Assembly: GCF_002135315.1 (NCBI RefSeq) | Contig: NZ_NEGA01000019.1 | Coordinates: 1-64,000, forward strand | From: Acinetobacter sp. ANC 3903 | GTDB lineage: Bacteria > Pseudomonadota > Gammaproteobacteria > Pseudomonadales > Moraxellaceae | Direction: 5' to 3' | Length of the DNA stretch: 64,000 nt | Shown: one piece after another, positions 39,170-48,434 of the stretch | How positions within the stretch are numbered: the first letter of the stretch is position 1 | Layout: every line of letters begins with the position of its first letter | Notes under the pieces: generated by a model | Told to the model about the DNA's origin: nothing | Database searches by the model: none | What the model saw: only the letters and a program-made list of their open reading frames with translations | Made by a program: the position numbers and the translations under genes

Positions 39170-40531
39170 ATGTCAAAACGTCAAATTAAACTTGGTGCCT
39201 TTATTCCTACCACTTCACAGCACGTTGCCGGCTGGCGCCATCCTGAATCTCGTCCACAAGATCATCTCAACATTGACTATGTGATTGAACTTGCACAGAC
39301 AGCTGAACGCGGCTTGTTTGATGCCTATTTTCTGGCAGATGGCTTATCGGTACGTTGGGGTTCTGCAATTGAAGGCGAAAAGGGTCTGGGCGATAAAGGT
39401 GTCGGCTTTGAACCGGTTACCCTATTTGCAGCACTTTCCACAGTCACCAAAAATATTGGCTTTATTGCCACGGCTTCAACCACCTATGAAGACCCCTACA
39501 TTTTGGCACGTAAATTCGCGTCTTTAGATCATATTTCCAAAGGGCGTGCAGCCTGGAACGTAGTCACAACTGCTTCTGCTGATACTGCACGGAATTTCGG
39601 CCTAGAAAAGCATCCTGATGCCAAAGTCCGTTATGAACGCGCCGATGAATTCATTGAAGTGACGCAAAAACTTTGGGATTCCTGGGAAGATGACACCTTC
39701 ATCTATAACAAGGAAGATGGTCAATTCTTCGATGCCAGCAAACTGCATGAACCATTACATGCAGGAAAATACTTCAATGTACAAGGTGCGCTAAATGTCT
39801 CACGTCCACCGCAAGGCTATCCGGTGATTGTTCAAGCCGGTCAGTCTGAAGATGGCCGTGAACTTGCGGGTAAATATGCCGAAGTGATTTTTACCGCACA
39901 GCAAAGCCTGGAAGATGCGCAAGAATTCTACCGTGATGTGAAAAGCCGCCTGTTGAAATATGGCCGTCATCCGGATGACCTGAAAATCATGCCGGGTGTG
40001 TCTATTTTCGTGGCCAAAACTGAACAGGAAGCTCAAGAGAAATATCAGCTGTTGAATAGCCTGATTCATCCTGAAGTCGGTCTGAGCCTATTGTCCGGCC
40101 TGGCAGGCGGAATCAATCTAAAGAAATTTGATCTGGATGCGCCGTTCCCGAAACTCGAAGATACCGACATTAATTTCTCTAGCCGTCAGCAAATGATGAT
40201 TGATATTGCCCGCCGCCATAACTTTACCATTCGCCAGCTATATGAATATATCGCTTCTGCACGAGGTCACTGGACCCTGATTGGTACGCCTGAACAGGTG
40301 GTGGATGAGCTGCAAACCTGGTTTGAAAATGAAGGTGCTGACGGCTTTAACGTGTTGCCACCGACCACCCCTGCTGGCTTGAATGACTTTGTTGATCTCA
40401 TTGTGCCTGAACTGCAACGCCGTGGCCTGTTCCGTACTGAATACGAGGGTTCGACTTTGCGTGAAAACCTAGGGCTGAAACATCCTGAAAATCAGCATGT
40501 CATCGCTCAACAGGCAAACAAGGCATCTTGA
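39170..40531 (+). CDS. LLM-class flavin monooxygenase 2 (NtaA/SnaA/DszA family)
   Basis: 453 residues, very similar along the whole length to the preceding paralogue (shared LGAFIPTTSQH.AGWRHPESRPQDHLNIDY and SARGHWTL.GTPEQ). The main difference is at 62-75, where RWGSAIEGEKGLGD replaces a slightly longer loop; this loop probably lines the substrate pocket. It also differs in the central helices (INLKKFDLDAPFPKLED). It has its own sigma54-type promoter, so it is not simply in an operon with copy 1. Confidence 0.88.
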   Translation: MSKRQIKLGAFIPTTSQHVAGWRHPESRPQDHLNIDYVIELAQTAERGLFDAYFLADGLSVRWGSAIEGEKGLGDKGVGFEPVTLFAALSTVTKNIGFIATASTTYEDPYILARKFASLDHISKGRAAWNVVTTASADTARNFGLEKHPDAKVRYERADEFIEVTQKLWDSWEDDTFIYNKEDGQFFDASKLHEPLHAGKYFNVQGALNVSRPPQGYPVIVQAGQSEDGRELAGKYAEVIFTAQQSLEDAQEFYRDVKSRLLKYGRHPDDLKIMPGVSIFVAKTEQEAQEKYQLLNSLIHPEVGLSLLSGLAGGINLKKFDLDAPFPKLEDTDINFSSRQQMMIDIARRHNFTIRQLYEYIASARGHWTLIGTPEQVVDELQTWFENEGADGFNVLPPTTPAGLNDFVDLIVPELQRRGLFRTEYEGSTLRENLGLKHPENQHVIAQQANKAS

Positions 40532-40541
40532 TCACCTGAAA

Positions 40542-40567
40542 ACACATGCTCCAGTTGGGGCATGTGT
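40542..40567 (+). terminator. Hairpin after monooxygenase 2
   Basis: ACACATGC.CC / GG.GCATGTGT pair around AGTT with a bulge; the T-run is poor, so termination may be inefficient. Confidence 0.5.
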
Positions 40568-40659
40568 CTTATACCCATAAAAAATTATGCCTTTTTCATC
40601 CTCAGCATATTCAATGCAAGTTTTAAGCTGAACTCATGGCAACATAACAACAGTTAAGC

Positions 40660-40675
40660 TGTTGATATAACAACA
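40660..40675. promoter_or_regulatory. Candidate enhancer (SfnR operator) of monooxygenase 3
   Basis: TGTTGATATAACAACA, with a further CAACAG..CTGTTG inverted pair immediately to the left, lies about 50 bp upstream of the -24 element at 40725. It resembles TGTTGATAATTCAACA in front of the uptake operon (53510-53525). Assignment to SfnR is inference. Confidence 0.4.
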
Positions 40676-40724
40676 ATAAATTAAATTTAAATTACTAAAT
40701 ATATGATTTTTATTATTTATTTTA

Positions 40725-40741
40725 TTGGCATGCTCTTTGAA
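40725..40741 (+). promoter_or_regulatory. Sigma54 promoter of monooxygenase 3
   Basis: TTGGCAT-N5-TTGAA, same spacing and same unusual TTGAA -12 element as the promoter of monooxygenase 2, 42 bp before the ATG. Confidence 0.65.
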
Positions 40742-40782
40742 CTATATAAAACCATAATCAACAACATCAAACAGGTTTTCAT

Positions 40783-42150
40783 ATGTCAAAACGTCAAATT
40801 CGACTCGGTGCTTTTGTACCAGGCACTTCTCAGCACGTTGCAGGCTGGCGCCATCCGCAAGCTCGTCCACAAGACAGCCATAACTTAAATTACTTTATTG
40901 AACTGGCCAAAACGGCTGAACGTGGCTTATTTGACGCCTATTTCCTTGCTGACGTTCCAGTGACTGTTGATCCGGATACCACTCCGAATCTAGGTTTAAC
41001 CGGCGGTTTTTCTGCAGGACTTGAGCCTGTATCCCTGTTTTCTGCGCTAGCAGCAGTGACCCAAAATATTGGCTTTATTGCCACTGCCTCAACCACTTAT
41101 GAAGAGCCATACAGTCTGGCACGTAAATTTGCTTCACTGGATCATTTATCCGAAGGTCGTGCTGCCTGGAATGTGGTGACGACTGCGGGAGCACATGTGG
41201 CTAAAAACTTTGGTTTAAACGATGCTCCCCATCCGAAAGAACGCTATGAACGTGCCGATGAGTTCATTGAAGTGGCACAAAAACTTTGGGATTCTTGGGA
41301 AGATGATGCCTTTGAATACAATAAAGAAACCGGACAATTTTTTGATGGGGACAAACTGCATCCACCGCGTTTTAAAGGCAAGCATTTAGCCGTACATGGT
41401 GGATTGAATGTGGCACGTTCACCGCAAGGCTATCCAGTGATAGTCCAGGCAGGTCAGTCGGAAGATGGCCGTGAACTGGCGGCAAAATTTGCCGAAGTGA
41501 TTTTCACGGCACAACAAAAACTGGAAGATGCCCAAGCCTTCTACCGTGATGTAAAAGGCCGTTTAGCCAAATATGGCCGTCATGCCGATGACCTGAAAAT
41601 CATGCCAGGTGTATCCATTTTTGTTGGCAAGACAGAAGAAGAAGCACGTGCCAAATATGATGAACTGAACAGCTATATTCATCCGACCTTGGGTCTGTCT
41701 TTAATCCAGCAACTGGGCGGTTTTACCGAAGACCTGTCACAGTTTGATCTGGACCAGCCCCTCCCTGAGCATATTGGACAAATAGAAAATGGCGCCAGCC
41801 GTAACCAGCTGATTCTAGAGATTGCACGTAAAAACAATTTCACTATTCGTGAGCTTTATCAATGGGTGGCAAGTGCGCGTGGTCACTGGACCATTATTGG
41901 TACGCCAGAACAGGTAGTCGATGAATTACAAGCCTGGTTTGAAAATGAAGCCGCAGATGGCTTTAATATTCTGCCGCCAACCACGCCAGCCAGTCTGGAT
42001 GACTTTGTTGATTTGGTAGTACCTGAACTGCAACGCCGCGGCCTGTTCCGTACCGAGTATGAAGGTAAAACCCTGCGTGAAAACCTGGGCTTAAAACGTC
42101 CTGAAAACCAGTATGTGCTGGAAAAGCGCCATACCGCTCAGGCATCTTAA
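40783..42150 (+). CDS. LLM-class flavin monooxygenase 3 (NtaA/SnaA/DszA family)
   Basis: 455 residues, the most diverged of the three tandem paralogues. It shares TAERGLFDAYFLAD, the ATASTTYEEPYSLARKFASLDHLSEGRAAWNVVTTA block and the RRGLFRTEYEG.TLRENLGLKRPENQYVL tail. The pocket loop (62-80: VPVTVDPDTTPNLGLTGGF) and the segment 305-340 differ, which predicts another substrate. It is followed by a strong terminator. Confidence 0.88.
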   Translation: MSKRQIRLGAFVPGTSQHVAGWRHPQARPQDSHNLNYFIELAKTAERGLFDAYFLADVPVTVDPDTTPNLGLTGGFSAGLEPVSLFSALAAVTQNIGFIATASTTYEEPYSLARKFASLDHLSEGRAAWNVVTTAGAHVAKNFGLNDAPHPKERYERADEFIEVAQKLWDSWEDDAFEYNKETGQFFDGDKLHPPRFKGKHLAVHGGLNVARSPQGYPVIVQAGQSEDGRELAAKFAEVIFTAQQKLEDAQAFYRDVKGRLAKYGRHADDLKIMPGVSIFVGKTEEEARAKYDELNSYIHPTLGLSLIQQLGGFTEDLSQFDLDQPLPEHIGQIENGASRNQLILEIARKNNFTIRELYQWVASARGHWTIIGTPEQVVDELQAWFENEAADGFNILPPTTPASLDDFVDLVVPELQRRGLFRTEYEGKTLRENLGLKRPENQYVLEKRHTAQAS

Positions 42151-42170
42151 AGAAAAAAATTCCAAAAAAG

Positions 42171-42197
42171 AAAATGCCCTGCGGGGGCATTTTTTTA
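42171..42197 (+). terminator. Terminator after monooxygenase 3
   Basis: AAAATGCCC/GGGCATTTT with seven Ts. Confidence 0.85.
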
Positions 42198-42232
42198 TGT
42201 TCTTAATTTTAGTTTTTAAAATTTTCAGGCAT

Positions 42233-42257
42233 TAAAAAAGCCTTGTTTCCAAGGCTG
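42233..42257 (-). terminator. Terminator of the ssuF-ssuB pair
   Basis: On the minus strand AGCCTTG-GAAA-CAAGGCT is followed by TTTTTT, 19 bp past the ATPase stop. Confidence 0.85.
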
Positions 42258-42275
42258 TCGGTTTGAATCTGCGGA

Positions 42276-43103
42276 TTACCAGGCAAATTGATAATCTGAA
42301 AACTTGGCTGCCGGTTTATTACGGTGTAACTGGTCTTTTAGCGGATCGCTAAAATCCGTCAAAATGTCATTTTTAATATTGTGCAAACGTACATCTTCAC
42401 GTTTACGCGGATGCGCAACCGGGATCTCAACAATACGTTTAATCCGACCCGGATGCGGCTGCATCACCACCACGCGGTCACCTAAAAATACCGCTTCTTC
42501 AACGTCATGGGTCACAATCACCATGGTAATTTTTTCTGCCTGCCAAATACGCTGTAATTCGTCTTGCAGGTTCTGACGGGTTAAAGCATCCAGTGCGCCA
42601 AAAGGCTCATCCAGAAATAAAATTTCCGGACGATTCACCAGACTGCGGGCAATCGCCACGCGCTGGTTCATGCCGCCTGAAAGCTGGGATGGATAGGCAT
42701 TGGCAAAACTGGTCAAATTGACCAGTTGCAAATGTTCATCAATCAGTTTGTCTTCTTCAGCCCGTGTCAGCTTACTCTGATGCAGTGCAATACGCACATT
42801 TTCACGCACGCTTAACCAGGGAAAAAGACGGTGGTCCTGAAACACGATCCCGCGCTGTAAACTGGTGCCAAAAATCTTTTTGCCATCCACCTGGATCTGG
42901 CCTTGATAGCTGTTTTCCAGTCCCACCAATAAGCGTAACAGTGTGGACTTGCCGCAGCCACTGCTGCCGACAATACTGATAAATTCACCCGGCTGGATGT
43001 CTAAATTAATATCGTCCAGCACAGTTAAAGCGTCATTGTTTTGTGTCGGATAGGTTTTGCTGAGCTGCTGAATAGATACATGGCCTGTTGCTTGCTGTGT
43101 CAT
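42276..43103 (-). CDS. ssuB: Aliphatic sulfonate-type ABC transporter ATPase
   Basis: 275 residues: Walker A GSSGCGKST, Q-loop QDHRLFPWLSVREN, signature LSGGMNQRVAIARSL, Walker B EILFLDEP, and H-loop THDVEEAVFLGDRVVVM. The SsuB/TauB subfamily is clear from FQDHRLFPWL and MQPHPGRIKRIVEIPVAHPRKR. It lies 37 bp after the molbindin gene, with no permease in this transcription unit. It may serve the two paralogous permeases at 47620-49277, which have no second ATPase of their own. Confidence 0.85.
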   Translation of the reverse strand: MTQQATGHVSIQQLSKTYPTQNNDALTVLDDINLDIQPGEFISIVGSSGCGKSTLLRLLVGLENSYQGQIQVDGKKIFGTSLQRGIVFQDHRLFPWLSVRENVRIALHQSKLTRAEEDKLIDEHLQLVNLTSFANAYPSQLSGGMNQRVAIARSLVNRPEILFLDEPFGALDALTRQNLQDELQRIWQAEKITMVIVTHDVEEAVFLGDRVVVMQPHPGRIKRIVEIPVAHPRKREDVRLHNIKNDILTDFSDPLKDQLHRNKPAAKFSDYQFAW

Positions 43104-43140
43104 CTCTCAATTCTCCTGTAAAGCTTGAGGCACTGGCGAA

Positions 43141-43356
43141 TTAAAGCTTCGCCAGGGACACTTCCGTCGATTTGATCAACACCACCACTTCAGAACCGAC
43201 TTTAAGATCCAGGTCTTTGACTGAACGGGTACTGATAATTGAAGTGAACAGACCGGCTTTGGTTTCCACATTTATTTCTGAAACAACGTCACCTTCTAAT
43301 ACTTCTTGAATAATGCCTTTAAACTGGTTACGTACATTTACTGAAGTAATTGCCAT
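43141..43356 (-). CDS. ssuF: Molbindin/TOBE-domain protein, SsuF-like
   Basis: 71 residues forming a single Mop (TOBE) domain: SVNVRNQFKGIIQEVLEGDVVSEI...GSEVVVLIKSTEVSLAKL. Such proteins bind oxyanions. A free-standing molbindin of this size, SsuF, is part of the Pseudomonas putida ssuEADCBF sulfonate cluster and aids sulfonate use, which fits the ssuB neighbour here. No molybdate transporter gene is near. Confidence 0.82.
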   Translation of the reverse strand: MAITSVNVRNQFKGIIQEVLEGDVVSEINVETKAGLFTSIISTRSVKDLDLKVGSEVVVLIKSTEVSLAKL

Positions 43357-43549
43357 TTTAATTATACCTTTTGTTATTTAGAGATCTCTAATATAAAACA
43401 GATTATTGATTTACTTTATCTTGATTTATCCTTTAGTTATCCCTATTTTTTTTATCTTTTAAAAAGATAAATAATCCCAGCTTTAATTTATATCTGAAAG
43501 CGATAATCAAATACCGATATATTATTTATCATTCCATTTTAAATATTTC

Positions 43550-44674
43550 ATGATGATTAACATTTTCAACAAGTATAAGAATCTCATGTCTATTTTAACC
43601 CACCCCAATGTACCCTCTGCCCTGAAGCATAAGCGTGCAACGGCGACGGTATTTGAAGATCCTTTATCACAGGCGCTGCTTGCCCGTATTGAACAGATTG
43701 CGCCAAGTGAAGCCAATGCGTTGATTATTGGTGACACTGGCACAGGCAAGGAACTGGTCGCCCGGCAAATTCATCAGCTCAGCCATCGTGCCAAAGGCCC
43801 GTTTGTGGCGGTGAACTGTGGCGCTTTCACCGAATCATTAGTCGAAAGTGAACTTTTTGGACATGAAAAAGGTGCTTTTACCGGTGCAATCCATACCCGT
43901 GTGGGCTGGTTTGAAGCAGCCCATAATGGCACTTTATTTTTAGATGAAATTGGCGATTTATCGCTGTCGATGCAGGTCAAATTACTGCGGATTTTACAGG
44001 AACGCGAGATCGTGCGTGTCGGTTCACTCAAGCCGATTCCGATCAATGTTCGCATTATTGCCGCGACCAATGTCGATCTGGAAAAAGCCGTGCAGGACGG
44101 TCGTTTCCGGGAAGATTTATTCTATCGCCTGCATGTGGCTTTACTCAAAATTCCAAAGCTTTCAGAACGTCGCGATGACATTCTGCCGCTGGCAAAACAC
44201 TTTATTCAGGTCTACCAGACCGACCCGCATGCGACCCCATTGCGCCTCAGTCAACTGGCGCTCAAAAAGCTGACTTTGCACCCTTGGCCCGGCAATATCC
44301 GCGAACTGGAAAACACTATTCATCATGCCGTTTTAGTCAGTAAAAATGGCGTGATTGAACCGGAAGATATTACTTTTTCCAGTATTCAATCGATTGCCCA
44401 GAAAGCTGAACCTTTCACTTTTGCTTCAACTACTTCGGTGAATGGAACGATTAAGGATCTTCAGGATGCAGGACAACTTTTGGAACAGACATTTCAGAGT
44501 ATTTTTCAGTCTTCAGAACAGTTTAATCAGACCAATATCAATGAGCTGATTGAAGAAAAATTCATTCGCAGTGCCTATCAATACTGCCAGTACAATCAGG
44601 TGCATACCGCAAAATTATTAGGCGTGACCCGTAATGTCATTCGCACCCGGTTAATTAAATATGGTTTATTATAA
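43550..44674 (+). CDS. sfnR: Sigma54-dependent activator, SfnR-like
   Basis: 374 residues. There is almost no N-terminal sensory domain (about 35 residues before the AAA+ core). The core has Walker A GDTGTGKE, the sigma54-contact GAFTGA in [10 protein letters not shown], Walker [20 protein letters not shown], and WPGNIREL. The C-terminus is a Fis-type helix-turn-helix ([30 protein letters not shown]). Lack of a receiver or GAF domain is characteristic of SfnR of P. putida, whose activity is set by its own expression in sulfur starvation. The start could also be the ATG at 43586 (MSILTHPN). Confidence 0.85.
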   Translation: MMINIFNKYKNLMSILTHPNVPSALKHKRATATVFEDPLSQALLARIEQIAPSEANALIIGDTGTGKELVARQIHQLSHRAKGPFVAVNCGAFTESLVESELFGHEKGAFTGAIHTRVGWFEAAHNGTLFLDEIGDLSLSMQVKLLRILQEREIVRVGSLKPIPINVRIIAATNVDLEKAVQDGRFREDLFYRLHVALLKIPKLSERRDDILPLAKHFIQVYQTDPHATPLRLSQLALKKLTLHPWPGNIRELENTIHHAVLVSKNGVIEPEDITFSSIQSIAQKAEPFTFASTTSVNGTIKDLQDAGQLLEQTFQSIFQSSEQFNQTNINELIEEKFIRSAYQYCQYNQVHTAKLLGVTRNVIRTRLIKYGLL

Positions 44675-44734
44675 ATATCCACTCATTTATTTTATTATGC
44701 TTTTATTTTACTATTTAAATTTTAACCATATAAT

Positions 44735-44766
44735 AAAAAACCTCGATTTATCTATCGAGGTTTTTT
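44735..44766. terminator. Bidirectional terminator between sfnR and the uptake operon
   Basis: CCTCGAT (44741-44747) and ATCGAGG (44754-44760), flanked by A6 and T6, serve both convergent units. Confidence 0.88.
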
Positions 44767-44871
44767 ATTAGGCTTCTTTTATAAATTCCTTTTATTTCTC
44801 CCTATGGGAGAAAAATAAAGAGGGTGTAAATAATTATGAAAGAAGTCTATTTTAATGGTTTTTATTTCTTA

Positions 44872-45702
44872 TTATTCGATTGGATTACGCTTCCAGGCCG
44901 TAAAGTATTTTTCCAGGCCAATTAAAATATAATTAAACGATAATCCGACTAAGGTAATCACTAAAATTCCCACGAACATTTGCGGAATTTCAAAACTAAA
45001 CTGTGAATACATAATCAGATAACCCAGTCCTGCTTTGGCACCAAACATTTCTACTGCCACCAAAGCCAGGATCGAGATCGCTCCGGCCAAACGGATGCCG
45101 ACAAAAATAGTCGGTACAGAAGCGGGTAAAATCACTTTACGGAACAGTTGATAGGGTTTTAAGCCCATGGTACGTGCTGATTTTATTAACAGTGGATCAA
45201 CCGTTTGTACACCGGTAATGGTATTTAAAAGAATCGGCCAGGTGCAGGCATAAACCAACAAGCTGATTTTGGATGCTTCACCAATACCCAGGAACAGGAT
45301 GAATAACGGCATTAAGGCTAAGGCGGTAGTATTACGGAACAGTTCCAGGAGTGGATTTAAGGTTTCTGCAACCAGTTTATACCAGCCGATCACCAAACCC
45401 AGTGGAATGGCAATCGCCAGTGCCAGTACAAAACCGACAATTGAACGGCGAATACTGGCAAAGAAATGCGTACCCAATTGACCGCTTTGATATAGCTGCC
45501 AGGCCGTTTCCAACACAGTGGATAATGGCGGTAAAAATGCCGGACTGACCACACCTGTTCGAGGTAAGGTTTCCCAAAGCAATAAAAATAATATGATGGC
45601 GATACTGCGTTTAAAAATGGTGTTCAGCCAGCTTAATTCCAGGCGTGGTTTTGACGGGCTAAAGGCTTCGCTATGCGGAATCGCCTGTTGAGTCGATGAC
45701 AT
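44872..45702 (-). CDS. ABC transporter permease (SsuC/TauC type)
   Basis: Inner-membrane permease of 276 residues with about six helices and the cytosolic EAA-type loop (SARTMGLKPYQLFRKVILPASVPTIFVGIR). It ends the uptake operon, directly after its ATPase (22 bp), and with the lipoprotein binding protein forms one complete transporter. Sulfonate or sulfate-ester import is inferred from the locus. Confidence 0.88.
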   Translation of the reverse strand: MSSTQQAIPHSEAFSPSKPRLELSWLNTIFKRSIAIILFLLLWETLPRTGVVSPAFLPPLSTVLETAWQLYQSGQLGTHFFASIRRSIVGFVLALAIAIPLGLVIGWYKLVAETLNPLLELFRNTTALALMPLFILFLGIGEASKISLLVYACTWPILLNTITGVQTVDPLLIKSARTMGLKPYQLFRKVILPASVPTIFVGIRLAGAISILALVAVEMFGAKAGLGYLIMYSQFSFEIPQMFVGILVITLVGLSFNYILIGLEKYFTAWKRNPIE

Positions 45703-45724
45703 GATGAATAATCCTCAATTTTAT

Positions 45725-46558
45725 TTATGCGTGAGCAAGCTGTTTATCTTTTTCGAGTGCTTGTGCCTTAATCACTTCTTCGCTTAAAAGCGACCAGATT
45801 TGATGACGTAATTGGCCGTATTCTGCAGTTGAGCGAATATCTTCGGCATTACTTTTTAGGCTGGGTGGAATTTCGATGACTTCCTTAATCCGTCCCGGTC
45901 TAGAGGTCATAATGGCCACGCGTTGGCTAAGGAAAATCGCTTCATCAATACTGTGGGTAATGAAAACAATGGTCTTTTTCGAGCTTTGCCAGATTTTGAT
46001 CAGCTCTTCTTGCAAGGTTTCACGGGTTTGTGCATCCAGTGCAGCAAAGGGTTCATCCATGAGTAGAATTTCAGGTTCATAGGCGAGGCTGCGTGCAATC
46101 GCGACACGCTGTTTCATGCCGCCTGAAAGTTCATTCGGATAATGCTTTTGAAAGCCAGAAAGTCCCACCAATTGCAGATAATACAAAGCTTTTTCACGAC
46201 GGGTTTTCTTGTCTACACCTTTGGCTTCCAGACCAAATTCAATATTTTCTAAAGCGGTCAGCCAAGGATATAAGGCATATTGCTGAAACACAATGCCACG
46301 ATCCAGACCGGGTTGGGTAATCTGTTTGCCACTGAGTAAAATCTGCCCTGAAGAGGGTTTGGTCAGGCCGGCTATCAGGTCCAGTAAAGTCGATTTACCG
46401 CAACCACTAGGACCCACGATGGAAACAAATTCACCTTGCTGAATATCTAAAGTGACATCTTCAACCGCCACGAATTCTGGTTTATAATTTTTGCTATTGG
46501 CATGATTTTGTGCGGGAAAAACCTTACGCACATGATCTAAATTTAAAGCACTGGTCAT
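45725..46558 (-). CDS. ABC transporter ATPase (SsuB/TauB type)
   Basis: 277 residues: Walker A GPSGCGKST, FQQYALYPWLTALENI, signature LSGGMKQRVAIARSL, Walker B EILLMDEP and ITHSIDEAIFL. It sits between the lipoprotein binding protein and the last permease, all spaced by about 20 bp. It is only moderately similar to the ATPase at 42276. Confidence 0.9.
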   Translation of the reverse strand: MTSALNLDHVRKVFPAQNHANSKNYKPEFVAVEDVTLDIQQGEFVSIVGPSGCGKSTLLDLIAGLTKPSSGQILLSGKQITQPGLDRGIVFQQYALYPWLTALENIEFGLEAKGVDKKTRREKALYYLQLVGLSGFQKHYPNELSGGMKQRVAIARSLAYEPEILLMDEPFAALDAQTRETLQEELIKIWQSSKKTIVFITHSIDEAIFLSQRVAIMTSRPGRIKEVIEIPPSLKSNAEDIRSTAEYGQLRHQIWSLLSEEVIKAQALEKDKQLAHA

Positions 46559-46579
46559 GGTTATATTCCTTTTTTAATC

Positions 46580-47608
46580 TTAATTTTTTTGTGGTGTATA
46601 AGGATTAAATTCATTGCTGTACAACGTGCTGACATTGAGCTGATGCGGTTTTAATTTCTGCTCTTGTACCAAAGCCTTGACCCAAGGCTCGAAGTCTTGG
46701 TCTTTTTGTACCCCACCCACTGCATGTACACCGGTTCCGGTATAAAACGGGATCAGGACTTTGGTTTCGTTGCGCTGACGTTTATCAATAATGCTTTCCA
46801 TACGCGCCACGATTTGTTCTTTCGGGGTGTGGTGTAACCACTCTTGTGCACGTGCCACACCATTGACAAAGGTTTTGGCCAGCTCCGGGTTTTGCTCAAT
46901 AAAGTCACGGCGCATTGAATAACTGCCGGCAGTAAATGGTCCGTATAACTCAATATCTTTAAACACCGGACGTACACCACCGCTCTTTAATGCGCGTTTT
47001 TCCAAAATGCCCGAGAACACGGCAATATCAATTTGCCCATTGCGTAAGGCTTGCTCGGCACTGATTGGCGGCAAGACAATCAGCTCCACCTCACGGATTT
47101 CTTTTTCGGTTAAACCATGACGCAGTAAATAATCTTTCACGATAAATTCATAATGTGCACCAAAAGCATTTACCGCGATTTTTTTGCCAATAAAATCGCG
47201 TGCGTTACGAATCGGGCTATTTTCCAGTACATAGAAACCCACGTTCATTTCCGCATCGCTACCATAAGATGCAACAACCGGTACAACATCCAGACCTGCA
47301 GCAATCACTTTCACCACCGCCCCATTAAAGGCCGAGGCAAAGTCGACATCGCCTGCAACCAGCGTGAGCAGGTCTTGTGGACCACCCTGTACCGTGCCGA
47401 CGTAATCCAGTTTAATTTTGCCGAAATAACCCAAGTCTTGTGCCAGTTCAGGCAAGGACACCAGACCGGGATAACTTTGGTAACGCAGATTCGTCACTGC
47501 AGCGGCAGGATTTTTTTCCAGCTGTTGTGTGCTACAGCCTGCAACGACACTTGCACCGATCACGGCTGCCAAGACCGCTTTTTGCCAAATTTTTGGGAGT
47601 ATTTTCAT
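46580..47608 (-). CDS. ABC transporter substrate-binding lipoprotein (SsuA/TauA-like)
   Basis: 342 residues with a lipoprotein signal ending VVAGC (C25), unusual among SsuA-like proteins, which are normally free in the periplasm. The body is an NMT1/SsuA-type two-lobed fold (LGYFGKIKLDYVGTVQGGPQDLLTLVAGDVDFASAFNGAV, ENSPIRNARDFIGKKIAVNAFGAHYEF). Probably anchored to a membrane facing the periplasm. Substrate unknown; organosulfur by context. Confidence 0.85.
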   Translation of the reverse strand: MKILPKIWQKAVLAAVIGASVVAGCSTQQLEKNPAAAVTNLRYQSYPGLVSLPELAQDLGYFGKIKLDYVGTVQGGPQDLLTLVAGDVDFASAFNGAVVKVIAAGLDVVPVVASYGSDAEMNVGFYVLENSPIRNARDFIGKKIAVNAFGAHYEFIVKDYLLRHGLTEKEIREVELIVLPPISAEQALRNGQIDIAVFSGILEKRALKSGGVRPVFKDIELYGPFTAGSYSMRRDFIEQNPELAKTFVNGVARAQEWLHHTPKEQIVARMESIIDKRQRNETKVLIPFYTGTGVHAVGGVQKDQDFEPWVKALVQEQKLKPHQLNVSTLYSNEFNPYTPQKN

Positions 47609-47619
47609 TATTATTTCTC

Positions 47620-48432
47620 CTAACTGCGCTGCTGCCAGCGCAGGACTTTTCGTTCTATACGGACAAGGATGCTATTTAAAATCACCCCGACAAAACCAAT
47701 GCTCAGCATGCCTAAAATAATCAAGGACACATTAAACTGCTCACGACCACGAATGACCAGATTACCCAGTCCAACGCCATAATTTGCCAGTAAAAATTCG
47801 GAACCCACGGTTGCCAGCCAAGCGAAAATCAAGCCCAGTTGCAGACCGACAAAAATCTGTGGACTGGCGGCCGGTAAAATCAGCTTGCGGTAGGTATACA
47901 GTTTTGGAAACTGATAGACTTTTGCGACTTCACTGTATTTCGCACTGATGCTGCTCACGCCTTCAAGGCTATGCAGGGCAACGGGATAGAATACTGAAAG
48001 GCTGATAAACAGGACTTTTGCGCCGTTACCGTAGCCTAAAAAGGTCGAGATTAACGGTAACCAGGCAAACAGCGAGACCTGACGCAACACGTTAAAACCG
48101 GGTGCAAATAACCAGTTGATCCAGCGTGTAGTCCCTAAAGCCACACCAAAGGCTACACCGAGCGTTGCGCCAATGGCATAGCCGACAAAATTACGGCTTA
48201 AGCTCACCACAAAACCCTGCCAAAACTCGGCTTGGCTAAAGCTCTGGATTGCCCCGTTGAATACCGTCAAGGGTGATGGAATCAGTTTGGCATCCAGCCA
48301 CTGTAAAGCTGATGCCACGGCCCAGAGTGCAATAAAGGCGAGAGGGAAAATCAAGGCTTGCAGCACTTTAATGCTTTTTTCCACAGCTGAATTTACACGG
48401 ATGGCTGATTTTTCAAGACTGAGTTCTGACAT
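47620..48432 (-). CDS. ABC transporter permease (SsuC type), paralogue A
   Basis: 270 residues, six hydrophobic helices, loop SEVAKVYQFPKLYTYRKLILPAASPQIFVGLQ. It matches its upstream neighbour closely in this loop (EVAxVYQFxKLxTxxKxILPA), so the two permeases are paralogues. They lie 2 bp apart and may form a heterodimeric channel. Confidence 0.87.
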   Translation of the reverse strand: MSELSLEKSAIRVNSAVEKSIKVLQALIFPLAFIALWAVASALQWLDAKLIPSPLTVFNGAIQSFSQAEFWQGFVVSLSRNFVGYAIGATLGVAFGVALGTTRWINWLFAPGFNVLRQVSLFAWLPLISTFLGYGNGAKVLFISLSVFYPVALHSLEGVSSISAKYSEVAKVYQFPKLYTYRKLILPAASPQIFVGLQLGLIFAWLATVGSEFLLANYGVGLGNLVIRGREQFNVSLIILGMLSIGFVGVILNSILVRIERKVLRWQQRS

Positions 48433-48434
48433 GA

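Noticed and set aside
37497..42150. Three luciferase-like genes as a possible bioluminescence (lux) cluster
   Set aside because: The proteins are of the NtaA/SnaA/DszA type, about 455 residues, without a luxB partner or fatty-acid reductase genes; the neighbours are sulfur transport genes.
43141..43356. Molbindin as evidence of a molybdate uptake operon
   Set aside because: No modABC genes are near, and the partner ATPase is SsuB-like, so the SsuF role fits better.
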